Shown: positions 26,316 to 34,213 of the stretch, piece after piece
Position numbering within the stretch: the first letter of the stretch is position 1
How the letters are laid out: the number at the start of each line of letters is the position of its first letter
From: Allobosea sp. 117
GTDB taxonomy: Bacteria > Pseudomonadota > Alphaproteobacteria > Rhizobiales > Xanthobacteraceae
Reading direction: 5' to 3'
Length of the DNA stretch: 64,000 nt
Assembly (NCBI RefSeq): GCF_000702305.1
Contig: NZ_JNLC01000014.1
Span: 248,001 to 312,000, forward strand
The notes under the pieces: generated by a model
Database searches by the model: none
Seen by the model: only the letters and a program-made list of their open reading frames with translations
Told to the model about the DNA's origin: nothing
Translations under genes and position numbers: made by a program

Positions 26316-26538
26316 GCCGATTTTCCCCCACATTCCGGCAACTGAGCAAAGGATAATCACATCGATCCGCGATGCATGCAATTAACTGCAAACTTGTATG
26401 ACCACATTCAAAAACATGGTTTCGAACCGGCTTCGGCGCGGCTGTTTCACGGTCCGCGTTCCGGTCTTGCAAAGCGAGGGCGCTCCAAGTAGGTTCCGCG
26501 CCACCAAGCAGGCCCTGCGAATGAGGGGGCGTGCCCAT

Positions 26539-26615
26539 GCAGCTGTAGCTCAGTTGGTTAGAGCGCCGGTCTGTGGAACCGGAGGTCGGTGGTTCGAGCC
26601 CACCCAGCTGTACCA
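26539..26615 (+). tRNA. tRNA-His (anticodon GTG)
   Basis: A cloverleaf with D-arm AGCTCAGTTGGTTAGAGC, anticodon loop CTGTGGA flanked by CCGGT/ACCGG, T-arm GGTTCGAGCCC and encoded CCA. The acceptor stem GCAGCTG pairs with CAGCTGT, giving a G1:U72 pair, A73, and no encoded G-1. This unusual set is known for tRNA-His of a group of alphaproteobacteria, whose histidyl-tRNA synthetase does not need G-1. Confidence 0.97.
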
Positions 26616-27111
26616 TCGTCAAGCCATTGATATATAAATATTCTCAGCGCCGAGGCCTGACCACGGCCTTCACGGCGCCCCATATTTCCATGCAACACGG
26701 GACCGGGCGGCGGCGGCGCGCGACCTCGGTCATCCATCCGGTCGCGTCAGCTACCTTCTGCATGGATGCTGGTTAAGGTTGCCGGGCCGTCCGCGCATGC
26801 TCGGCGACGACGGTGCCGGCACGGCCGATCGCGGTGCGGCTGGCCTACCTGGAGCGTTTTTGAGCGAAGTGGAAACCGGTTCGCGTGAAGAAAACGCGAT
26901 GAAATGAGAACTTAGAGTCTTTCCGTGTTTCCAATAAACACGGAAAGACTCTAAGCCCAGATGGACTTCCCCCCGAGCGGTAGATAGCTAGGGATATGAT
27001 CGCTGCGCGAGAAGACCGCGGATGCTTCAAGAAGCTGTTTTGGAAGGTCGCCGTTCTGGCGGGGACAGAGTCCGCGACGCGCTCCAGCAGCAAGGCCGGC
27101 GCGGCCGGCAG
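26616..27111. other. Region between tRNA-His and the diguanylate cyclase gene
   Basis: No convincing gene. At 26851-26954 it holds a repeat starting GGAGCGTTTTTGAGCGAAGTGG (a widespread rhizobial intergenic element with GGTTCGCGTGAAGAAAACGCG-type words, cited in part), ending in a strong hairpin AGAGTCTTTCCGTG / CACGGAAAGACTCT at 26914-26952. I see no integrase and no copy of the tRNA 3' end. Confidence 0.6.
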
Positions 27112-28653
27112 ATGCGACCGGCTCTGCGCAAAGTGACGCTGGGCCTGGCCATCGCCTGGCTGACATTGGTGGCCGCCATGGGCTGGTGGATGTCACAAAG
27201 GACCATGGCGGCGTGGCTGGACAGTCTGACGGCCAGCGCGGAATACGAAGCTGAGAACACCGCGCTCGTCATTGATCGGCTGTTCGTCGAGATGACCAGC
27301 GTGGCCAATATGGTGGCGCGCCAGAGCCAGGTCATCCAGCTCGCCACCCGCTATCGCACTGATCCGCCCGGCATGGCCGAGCTAACGCGTCAGCAGCGCG
27401 CCGCGCAGTTTACGAGCGACCCGCTGGTGCGCAAAGTCGGCGACGTCATGAATGCGCTGGCGAAAGATCTCCGCTATGCCCGCATTTACATGAACAATAT
27501 GTCGGACGACACAGTGACGGCCAGCAATTGGGCCGAGCCCGACAGCATCGTGGGCATGATCTACTCAGGCCGGCCTTACCTCATCGACGCGCTGCGTAAT
27601 GGCCATGGCACCTCGTTCGGCATCGCCCGCCTGCTCAAAACGCCATCCTATTTCGTCGCCAGCCGCATCGATGACGCAGACCAGGTGCCGCAAGGCTCGG
27701 TCACGGTGAAGTTCGACGCACCAGAGATGGCGCTCTACCTGACAGGGCAACACATTGCGCTGATCGTGAACCGCCAGGGACGCGTGATCACCGCTTCGTC
27801 CGTATCGTTCATGCTGCGCAATGTGGCGGCGCTTCTACCGCCAGGCACAGCACTGCCGCCGGACGGCGATGAGGAGCCGGGCGAGCCCATGGACGTGCGC
27901 CCGGTGGCCGCCGATGGCCCGGCCGACCAATGGCTCATCGACGGCAAGCCCTATCTGCTGCGGCGTCAACAGTTGTCCAATGCACAATACCACTTGCTCA
28001 CGCTGGCAGGGATGGACGCCAAGTCCTCCATGCAAAGGCAGCACCTCTTGATAGGTGGGCTGGTGGCGGTGGCCGGCCTCGCCCTGATCCTGCTCTCCAG
28101 CCACGCGGTCGGGCAGATGATGATGCAACGCCAGGATGAGCGCTATGCGGCCAATTATGACGCGTTAACCGGCCTGCCCAACCGGCGCGCCATGTTGGTT
28201 CAGTTGGATCGATTATTCGCTCTGGCGACGCGGACGCAGCAGCGGGCTCTGGTGGCGTTCATCGATCTGGATGGGTTCAAGGCGATCAACGACACCTATG
28301 GGCACGAGGTCGGCGATCAATTCCTGGTCGAGGTTGGCCGGCGCCTGTCTGCCGGCCTATGTGCAAACGAAGTGCTGGGTCGGGTGGGAGGCGACGAATT
28401 CGTCGTGATCGGGCTGGTGGCTCCGCCCGGTCCCGATGATCCGGACGAAGCAGTCGCATCAATTCGCAGCCGGCTGGTGCCGCTGCTGATCGGAAACTAT
28501 AGCTTTGGCGACTGCAGCATCGACTATCCAGGCGCCAGCTTTGGTGTTGTCAGCGTCGATCCATCCCTCAGTTCGACGGAAAGCGTGCTCAAAGAAGCCG
28601 ATCTCCTCATGTATGCCGACAAACAAGCTCGACGGGCGCAGCAAACCGCATGA
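27112..28653 (+). CDS. Membrane-bound diguanylate cyclase (GGDEF)
   Basis: A 513-residue protein: TM helix at about residues 7-27, an extracytoplasmic sensor region of about 275 residues (Cache-like in layout), a second TM helix near 310-330, and a C-terminal GGDEF domain with an intact RVGGDEFVVIG active site. The domain starts with the usual YDALTGLPNRRAM signature. It should make cyclic di-GMP from GTP. No RxxD inhibitory site is obvious before GGDEF. No EAL domain follows. The region is less GC-rich than its neighbours. The start is uncertain: 27022 is in the same frame and neither has a good ribosome binding site. Confidence 0.85.
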   Translation: MRPALRKVTLGLAIAWLTLVAAMGWWMSQRTMAAWLDSLTASAEYEAENTALVIDRLFVEMTSVANMVARQSQVIQLATRYRTDPPGMAELTRQQRAAQFTSDPLVRKVGDVMNALAKDLRYARIYMNNMSDDTVTASNWAEPDSIVGMIYSGRPYLIDALRNGHGTSFGIARLLKTPSYFVASRIDDADQVPQGSVTVKFDAPEMALYLTGQHIALIVNRQGRVITASSVSFMLRNVAALLPPGTALPPDGDEEPGEPMDVRPVAADGPADQWLIDGKPYLLRRQQLSNAQYHLLTLAGMDAKSSMQRQHLLIGGLVAVAGLALILLSSHAVGQMMMQRQDERYAANYDALTGLPNRRAMLVQLDRLFALATRTQQRALVAFIDLDGFKAINDTYGHEVGDQFLVEVGRRLSAGLCANEVLGRVGGDEFVVIGLVAPPGPDDPDEAVASIRSRLVPLLIGNYSFGDCSIDYPGASFGVVSVDPSLSSTESVLKEADLLMYADKQARRAQQTA

Positions 28654-28851
28654 AGGGGAAGCCTGACGATCGAGCCGACTTCGCCCCCATATCGTACTGC
28701 TGTCGATAGCGGATGGTCGGCGCCCGGCGGCATCCTGCGGCACCCCGTGAGCAGCAGCCCGCTTCGATATTGCAGCAGCGTCCCGAACCCTGCATCGACG
28801 AGGCAGCCTGATTTCACTGCGATTCGGCGCCGGCCCCGCCAGAGATGAATA

Positions 28852-29640
28852 ATGCGTGCCATTCCGAAGATCATATTCCAGACTTGGAAAACGCGAACCG
28901 GCATACCCGAATCCTATCTTCAATGGCGGCATTCGATCATCCGGCACAATCCGTCGTACCGGCACGCGCTGTGGGGCGACCGGGAAAACCGCTCCTTCAT
29001 CAAGAAGCTCTATCCGTGGTTCCTGCCCATCTTCGATGGCTATGAACACAACATCATGCGCGCTGATGTGATCCGGTATTTCTTCCTGTATCATTTCGGC
29101 GGCATCTATATCGACTTGGACACGGAGTGCCTGCGCCCGCTGGATAGCTACCTCGAGCGAGGAAACGTCGTGCTCGGGCGCATGGGGGTGGACCCGGAGT
29201 TCTCCCAGTCGATCCCCAACGCTGTCATGATGTCGGCGCCGCGGCAGGAATTCTGGCTCTTCGTCTTCCATCTGCTGGTCGAGCGGGCCAAGCGCGACAT
29301 CCGCCCCGAATACAAGACCGGCCCGGATATCCTGAAATCGAGCATCGAGATCTACAACGACAGCTCGGCCTACAAGAGCACGCGCGAATCCATCCATCGG
29401 CTGCTGGCCGACAACGGTATCGACATGCGCGCAAACCGGACGGCGAAGATACATGTGGCGCCGGCGCGGGACTTCTATCCCATCGACTGGAGCGACCCGA
29501 TCCATCAATATTTCATCCGGCGCAAGGTGGTGCGCGACGGCGTGCTGTTCTCCGATGATGAGAAGCGGGAACTGTTTCCCCATTCCGCGCTGGTGAGCTA
29601 CTGGACGCACGGGTGGGAGCCCGAGCGCTGGCCGGAGTGA
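28852..29640 (+). CDS. Glycosyltransferase, OCH1/capsular sugar-transferase type
   Basis: A 262-residue protein starting with IPKIIFQTWKTRTGIP, a hallmark of the DXD-containing glycosyltransferase group that includes yeast OCH1 (GT32). The catalytic region ADVIRYFFLYHFGGIYIDLDTE has the DxD pair at about residues 86-88. The C-terminus VSYWTHGWEPE is also typical. It probably transfers a sugar to a surface polysaccharide or lipid. There is no membrane segment. GC content is lower than in flanking genes, suggesting acquisition, and no polysaccharide cluster surrounds it. Confidence 0.82.
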   Translation: MRAIPKIIFQTWKTRTGIPESYLQWRHSIIRHNPSYRHALWGDRENRSFIKKLYPWFLPIFDGYEHNIMRADVIRYFFLYHFGGIYIDLDTECLRPLDSYLERGNVVLGRMGVDPEFSQSIPNAVMMSAPRQEFWLFVFHLLVERAKRDIRPEYKTGPDILKSSIEIYNDSSAYKSTRESIHRLLADNGIDMRANRTAKIHVAPARDFYPIDWSDPIHQYFIRRKVVRDGVLFSDDEKRELFPHSALVSYWTHGWEPERWPE

Positions 29641-29847
29641 TCGCTGCCAGCCCGTCTCCGCCGGGCACCTGCGGGGCGGAACCGGCGCTTCGAGCGCACC
29701 CGGAAGGCACCATCGAAGCCCTCGAATTTCGAAGATTTCCGATCGTGCATTCCGCGCCCCCTGCAGCCGTGAATTGTCCTTGACGCCCCTTCCCACCATG
29801 GCACGGTGCTACCGTCGACGATGCGTCGCGGGAGGGAACCTCAACTC

Positions 29848-30132
29848 ATGAAATATGCAATCGCCATAGCCGCCGTCATCGCCAGCCTGAGTTCGGCTTC
29901 GGCGGAGAAATGGGACCTGTCGACCATGACCTGCAAGCAATTCGTCGACAGCGACAAGGACACGATCGGCATCGTCTTGGCATGGCTCGACGCCTATTAC
30001 CGGGACGAGGATTCCCCGCCGGTCATCGACACCGACAAGTTCGTCCAGAACGCGGAAAAGCTCGGCGCCTATTGCGCCTCCAATCCTCAGATCGGGCTCA
30101 TCACCGCGGCGGATTCCCTCTTCGACAACTGA
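29848..30132 (+). CDS. HdeA/HdeB-like periplasmic protein
   Basis: A 94-residue protein with a signal peptide (cleavage near SASA at about residue 20). The mature part has the two cysteines of the HdeA fold (TMTCKQF and GAYCASNP) that form one disulfide, and the conserved LAWLDAYYRDED core. HdeA-like proteins are acid-activated periplasmic chaperones in enterobacteria; the alphaproteobacterial relatives are less studied, so the role is inferred. GGGAGGGAA precedes the ATG at some distance. It stands alone. Confidence 0.75.
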   Translation: MKYAIAIAAVIASLSSASAEKWDLSTMTCKQFVDSDKDTIGIVLAWLDAYYRDEDSPPVIDTDKFVQNAEKLGAYCASNPQIGLITAADSLFDN

Positions 30133-30146
30133 CGGCCGAAGCCCCA

Positions 30147-30175
30147 GTCGATCGGGTGGAAGCATCCGATCGACG
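30147..30175. repeat. Degenerate family A hairpin
   Basis: GTCGATCGGGTG / CATCCGATCGAC forms a 12-bp imperfect stem between the HdeA-like gene and the convergent decarboxylase gene, preceded by GCCCC and followed by GGTGTTC as in the proximal part of repeat family A. Confidence 0.55.
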
Positions 30176-30195
30176 ACGGGGTGTTCGGGCCTGCT

Positions 30196-31842
30196 CTAGC
30201 CGCCGGCCGCGGCCTTCTTCATGCGCTCGCTGAGCTTGAGCGAGAGCGGCGAGGCCTCGTAGCGGCCGGTAACGACCTCGATATAGACGCCGCCATTGGC
30301 CTTGCGCGCGGCTTCGAGCGCATCGTCCAGTTCGCCGCAGGTGGTCACGCGCGCCGTGGTCCAGCCCTCGCAGCCGAGCGCGCGCGGCAGCTCGGCGTAG
30401 CGCCACGGCGCGATGTCGTTGTAGCCGATCTCCGGGTCCTTGCAGAGCAGGCGCTCGATCAGATAGCCGTCATTGTTGAGCACGAAGACGACTGGTTTCA
30501 GCCCCAGCATGCCGAACTGGCCGAGCTCCTGCGCGGTGACCTGGTGCGAGCCCTCGCCGGTGATCAGCACGGTGCGGCGCTCGGGCGCGGCGACCGCGGT
30601 GCCGACGGCGGCGGGCGTCGCCCAGCCGATCGCCCCCCAGAGCGTCTGGTTGTAGAAATTCGCCCCCGAGGGCATGCGCGCGAAGCCTAGCCCCATCGAG
30701 GCGGTGCCGGTCTCGGCGACCACGATGTCGCCCGGCTCGATGAATTCGGCCCAGCGCGGATAGAGCGCCTCGGCGGTGATCGGCTGGTCGCCCTCCCCCG
30801 TCACCGGACCGAGCGAGCCGGCCGGGATGCGCTCCCAGTCCCGCTTCGGCAGCGCCTCGGCGAGCGCCGCGAGGATGTCGCCGATCTCCACGCTCGGGAA
30901 GGTATGGCCGTCCACCGTCACGCTGTGGTGGTCGATGGCGATGGTGCTGTCCTTGTCGAGGTTGGAGGTGAAGGAGCCGGTGTTGAAGTCGGTCATCAGC
31001 GTGCCGACGGTGACGAGCCGGTCGCGGCTCTCGACGAAGGCGCGCACCTCCTCGTTCATCAGCGCGCCGTCATACATGCCGACATAGGCCTCCTGCTGCT
31101 CGTCGAGCAGCGTCTTGTCGTGGAACATGGTGGCGAAGGGCAGCCCCGAGGCGTCGATCACCGCCTGCAGCGTCGCCGATGCGCCGATGCGCGATACCAG
31201 GAGGCCCGGCAGCACACAGGCGGTCGAGGCCTCACCGAGCGCGGCGACGATGGCGGCGGTCGCGGCCTTCAGGCTGTCGGGATCGCTTCGCGGCGGCGGC
31301 AGCGGTGCGGCGGCGCTCACCACCGGCTGGCCGGCAAGGTCGGCGGGAAAGGCCATGTAGACCGGCCGGCGATGGTAGAGCGCCTCGGCGATCAGCCGCT
31401 CGGTCTCATAGGCGACGTTCTGCGGCGTCATCACCGCATGGCCGCACACCACCGGCTCGCTCATGCGGCGGAACAGCTCGTATTCGCCGTTGCCCAGCGT
31501 GTGATGCACCAGCGCGCGGGCGCGCTGCACCGCCATGCGCGGCATGCCGACCAGATGAAAGATCGGCAGGTGCTCGGCATAAGCGCCGGCGATGCCGGCA
31601 AGCGCGCTCAATTCGCCGACACCATAGGTCGTGCAGAGCGCCGCCACGCCCTTGATGCGGGCGTAGCCGTCGGCGGCATAGGCTGCGTTGAGCTCGTTGG
31701 TGCAGCCGATCCAGCGCATGCCCGGCTGCTGGAACACCGCATCGTTGACCGGAAAGGCGAAGTCCCCCGGCACGCCGAACACGTCGGAGATGCCGATCTG
31801 CTGGAGGCGTGTCAGCACATGCTCGATGACGGTGAGGGCCAT
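30196..31842 (-). CDS. ThDP-dependent 2-oxo acid decarboxylase (indolepyruvate/pyruvate decarboxylase type)
   Basis: A 548-residue enzyme with the three-domain layout of pyruvate decarboxylases. It has the catalytic Glu region (CTNELNAAYAADGYAR), the adjacent His pair in LVHHTLGNGEYE, and the ThDP/Mg motif GEGSHQVTAQELG...NNDGY. The His pair separates it from acetolactate synthases. It decarboxylates a 2-oxo acid to an aldehyde: indolepyruvate or phenylpyruvate (auxin and aroma routes) or pyruvate. The sequence alone does not decide. GGAGA precedes the ATG. It is alone in its transcription unit. Confidence 0.85.
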   Translation of the reverse strand: MALTVIEHVLTRLQQIGISDVFGVPGDFAFPVNDAVFQQPGMRWIGCTNELNAAYAADGYARIKGVAALCTTYGVGELSALAGIAGAYAEHLPIFHLVGMPRMAVQRARALVHHTLGNGEYELFRRMSEPVVCGHAVMTPQNVAYETERLIAEALYHRRPVYMAFPADLAGQPVVSAAAPLPPPRSDPDSLKAATAAIVAALGEASTACVLPGLLVSRIGASATLQAVIDASGLPFATMFHDKTLLDEQQEAYVGMYDGALMNEEVRAFVESRDRLVTVGTLMTDFNTGSFTSNLDKDSTIAIDHHSVTVDGHTFPSVEIGDILAALAEALPKRDWERIPAGSLGPVTGEGDQPITAEALYPRWAEFIEPGDIVVAETGTASMGLGFARMPSGANFYNQTLWGAIGWATPAAVGTAVAAPERRTVLITGEGSHQVTAQELGQFGMLGLKPVVFVLNNDGYLIERLLCKDPEIGYNDIAPWRYAELPRALGCEGWTTARVTTCGELDDALEAARKANGGVYIEVVTGRYEASPLSLKLSERMKKAAAGG

Positions 31843-32069
31843 GGAAGTCTCCGGCGTGTCACGGGCGAAGCGGAACGTGCCGGAATTGTATCGGGGCGGC
31901 GCGGAAGATCGACGCCGTTTTTCGTGCAGGGCCTCCGCTAGGCCCCTTTCAGTCCAGCGGAAATCGCCCGTGGGAAACGAACGTGCCCGGCCCGCCGGGC
32001 CGGCGCATCTTCGCGACGGAAAAGCCGCTCGAAGCTTTGCGAAACGTGCTCCCGCGTACCCCCTGCGAC

Positions 32070-32100
32070 AAAAAGGCCCCGCCTGCGTGCAGGCGGGGCC
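32070..32100 (-). terminator. Rho-independent terminator of the universal stress protein gene
   Basis: On the minus strand a perfect 12-bp stem GGCCCCGCCTGC / GCAGGCGGGGCC is followed by TTTTT, 34 bases after the stop. Confidence 0.9.
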
Positions 32101-32134
32101 TTCATCTTCGACAACGCGCCTCGACAGGACGCGT

Positions 32135-32968
32135 TCAGTGCGCGAGCAGCACCGGCACCGTCATGCGGTCGAGCATGTCGCGGGTGACGCCGCCGAGCAC
32201 GAATTCGCGCAGCCGCGAATGGCCGTAGCCGCCCATCACCACGAGATCGATGTCGCGCGAGGCGATCTCCTTGAGGATCACCTCGGAGACGCTCTCGCCG
32301 GAGCCCGGCACCAGCCGGCGCAGCTCGACCTGCTTACCGTGCCGCGCCAGATGGCGCGCGAGATCGGCGCCGGGCAGCGCGCCCGGCTTGGACTTGCCGG
32401 TGTCGACGACCACCGCCTCGACGAGGTCGGCCTGGGCGAACAGGGGTGTCGCCTCGGCGATGGCGCGGGCGGCGGCGCGCCCGCCATCCCAGGCGACCAG
32501 GATGCGCTGCGCCGAGAAGGGACGCGACTGCTTCAGCGGCACCAGCAGCACCGGCCGCCCGGAATCGAACAGCACCGCCTCGGCGACCACTTCCTCCGAA
32601 CCCATCTTCTCCGGGTCGGGCTGGCCGACGACTGCGAGATCGTAGAGCCGCGCCATCACGCCGATCTGCTCGGCGGCGCCGCCAAGCGTGCCGTCGACCG
32701 TGCGCACCTCGTTGGAAATCTCCATCGAACGGGCCGCCTCGCCGAAGCGCTCGACCGCCTCCGCCGCCAGCCGGCGGCTCTCGGCGCGCTGCGCGTCGAG
32801 GAAATCGGTCGAGAAGGCCTCCGTATAGACGGTCGGAATGTCGATCTCGTAGCTGACCGCGACCGCGGTGAGATGCGCTTCGAACCGGGCCGCCAGCGAC
32901 ACCGCGTAGTCGGCGGCGACATCCGGCCCCTCGCCGAGCCTGAGATGTACCAATATGTCCTTGATCAT
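32135..32968 (-). CDS. Universal stress protein, two UspA domains
   Basis: A 277-residue protein with tandem UspA domains (about residues 1-140 and 150-277). The second domain ends with the ATP-binding motif GGYGHSRLREFVLGGVTRDML (G-2x-G-9x-G-S/T); the first domain has only a weak version of it. GGAGGAAACG precedes ATG 32968; the frame stays open upstream but overlaps the divergent permease gene. A FixK/FNR-type palindrome lies 61 bases upstream of the start, so induction at low oxygen is likely, as seen for usp genes of related bacteria. Confidence 0.88.
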   Translation of the reverse strand: MIKDILVHLRLGEGPDVAADYAVSLAARFEAHLTAVAVSYEIDIPTVYTEAFSTDFLDAQRAESRRLAAEAVERFGEAARSMEISNEVRTVDGTLGGAAEQIGVMARLYDLAVVGQPDPEKMGSEEVVAEAVLFDSGRPVLLVPLKQSRPFSAQRILVAWDGGRAAARAIAEATPLFAQADLVEAVVVDTGKSKPGALPGADLARHLARHGKQVELRRLVPGSGESVSEVILKEIASRDIDLVVMGGYGHSRLREFVLGGVTRDMLDRMTVPVLLAH

Positions 32969-33028
32969 CGTTTCCTCCGCCGTCGTCCTCTGTGGGACGG
33001 TTTGTGACGCGAAATCGTGGGCGGTGCC

Positions 33029-33042
33029 TTGACTGGGGTCAA
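33029..33042. promoter_or_regulatory. Candidate FixK/FNR box
   Basis: TTGA-CTGGGG-TCAA, embedded in the longer palindrome CCTTGAC...GTCAAGG, matches the TTGA-N6-TCAA consensus of the CRP/FNR-type regulators FixK and FnrN. It lies between the divergent uspA-type and permease genes, 61 bases from the usp start and 74 from the permease start. Confidence 0.65.
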
Positions 33043-33115
33043 GGTCGTATCGACACCAACGCCACCGGTCGCCGCAATGACAGCCTGCCGCTATAAGGGC
33101 GAACCGTCCATCGAG

Positions 33116-33877
33116 ATGCCCGGCATGCCGTCCCTGCTCCGCCCGCTCGTCATCGCCACCGCGCTGCTGGCGCTGTGGGAGGCGCTCGTGCAGGCTTTGG
33201 GCATGCCGGCCTATATCCTGCCCGGGCCGGTTCGGATCGGCGCGGCGCTTCTCGCCAACCGCGCGGTGCTCATGGAGAATGCCGCGATCACGCTGGGCGA
33301 GATGCTGCTGGGGCTCGCCTGCGGCTCGGCGCTCGGTATCGCCTGCGCGCTCGCCATGGCGGTGTCGCCGCTGGCGCGGCGGACGCTGCGGCCGGTGCTG
33401 CTGGTGGCGCAGGCGCTGCCCGTCTTCGCCATCGCGCCGCTGCTGGTCATCTGGTTCGGCTTCGGGCTCGCCTCGAAGATCGTGATGGCGAGCCTGATCA
33501 TCTTCTTTCCCGTGGCCTCGGCCTTCCACGACGGCCTCGCCCGCGCCGACCAGGGGCTGGTCGACCTCGCCCGGCTGCACGGCGCCGGCACCGCGGCGAC
33601 GCTGCGCTTCATCCGCATCCCGGCCGGCCTGCCGGCGCTCGCCTCCGGGCTTCGGGTCGCCACCGCCGTCGCGCCGATCGGCGCCGTGGTGGGCGAGTGG
33701 GTCGGCTCCTCGGCCGGGCTCGGCTATCTGATGCTCTATTCCAACGCGCGCATGCAGACCGACATGGTGTTCGCCGCGCTCGCCATACTGCTCGCGGTCG
33801 CGCTCGGCCTGTTCGCGCTGGTCGACCGCGTGCTGACGCGCCTCGTGCCGTGGGCGCCGGAGACGACGGCTCCCTAG
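33116..33877 (+). CDS. thiX: ABC transporter permease, probably for thiamine precursor (ThiX-like)
   Basis: A 253-residue inner-membrane permease of the BPD/SsuC-TauC type with about six hydrophobic segments and an EAA-like loop (ARLHGAGTAATLRFIRIPAGLP). The following gene, a hydroxymethylpyrimidine-type binding protein behind a TPP riboswitch, suggests that it carries that compound; alone it could also be a nitrate/sulfonate/taurine-type permease. Start options are 33017, 33077 and 33116; the last gives the usual N-terminus. No ATPase gene follows in the window. Confidence 0.72.
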   Translation: MPGMPSLLRPLVIATALLALWEALVQALGMPAYILPGPVRIGAALLANRAVLMENAAITLGEMLLGLACGSALGIACALAMAVSPLARRTLRPVLLVAQALPVFAIAPLLVIWFGFGLASKIVMASLIIFFPVASAFHDGLARADQGLVDLARLHGAGTAATLRFIRIPAGLPALASGLRVATAVAPIGAVVGEWVGSSAGLGYLMLYSNARMQTDMVFAALAILLAVALGLFALVDRVLTRLVPWAPETTAP

Positions 33878-33892
33878 GCTGTTCTGCTTCGA

Positions 33893-33996
33893 CCATCCTT
33901 CGAGGCTCGCTTCGCGAGCGCCTCAGGATGACGGTACACATCGTCCATCCTCGTCATGCTGAGGCGCCGGCCGGCACGGCCGGCCTCGAAGCACGC
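33893..33996. repeat. Palindromic intergenic repeat (family C copy 1)
   Basis: It starts CATCCTTCGAGGCTCGC, contains GCCTCAGGATGACGG, and ends GCCGGCCTCGAAGCACGC. The same words occur at 53438-53595. It lies between the permease gene and the TPP riboswitch. Confidence 0.8.
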
Positions 33997-34046
33997 ACGC
34001 GTCCGCCGATTGCCGTGGCATGCCAGCTCTGCTAGCGTCGGTTCGT

Positions 34047-34127
34047 CCGAGGGGTGTCTCGCAAGAGGCTGAGATGGCGTTGGCCAGACCCTTTGAACCT
34101 GATCCGGGTCATGCCGGCGAAGGGACG
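34047..34127 (+). ncRNA. TPP riboswitch (THI element)
   Basis: Conserved aptamer segments are present in order: GGGGTG, CTGAGA (34069-34074), ACCCTTTGAACCTGATC, CCGGGTCATGCCGGCGAAG and GGGA. It binds thiamine pyrophosphate and switches off the downstream gene. Behind it lie a strong hairpin and a second hairpin that covers the ribosome binding site of the binding-protein gene. Confidence 0.95.
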
Positions 34128-34131
34128 GAAC

Positions 34132-34213
34132 ATGGGCGGGGCCGACGCATAGGGGCCCGCGCCCATTCCCCCGAAAGCTCGTGCCTCGGATCTCCACGAT
34201 ACGGAGGAGATCC
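34132..34213 (+). promoter_or_regulatory. Riboswitch expression platform with RBS-sequestering hairpin
   Basis: First a stem ATGGGCG / CGCCCAT extended inward by GGGCC / GGCCC (34132-34166) without a U-run. Then GGATCTCC (34188-34195) can pair perfectly with GGAGATCC (34206-34213), which contains the Shine-Dalgarno of the gene starting at 34214. This suggests translational control. Confidence 0.6.

Noticed and set aside
26398..26637. Plus-strand ORF covering the tRNA gene
   Set aside because: It reads through the tRNA-His cloverleaf and has no protein-like character.
26539..29700. Genomic island with attachment sites at tRNA-His
   Set aside because: No integrase, no direct repeat of the tRNA 3' end downstream; only lower GC supports it, so it is kept as a finding and not as a mobile element.
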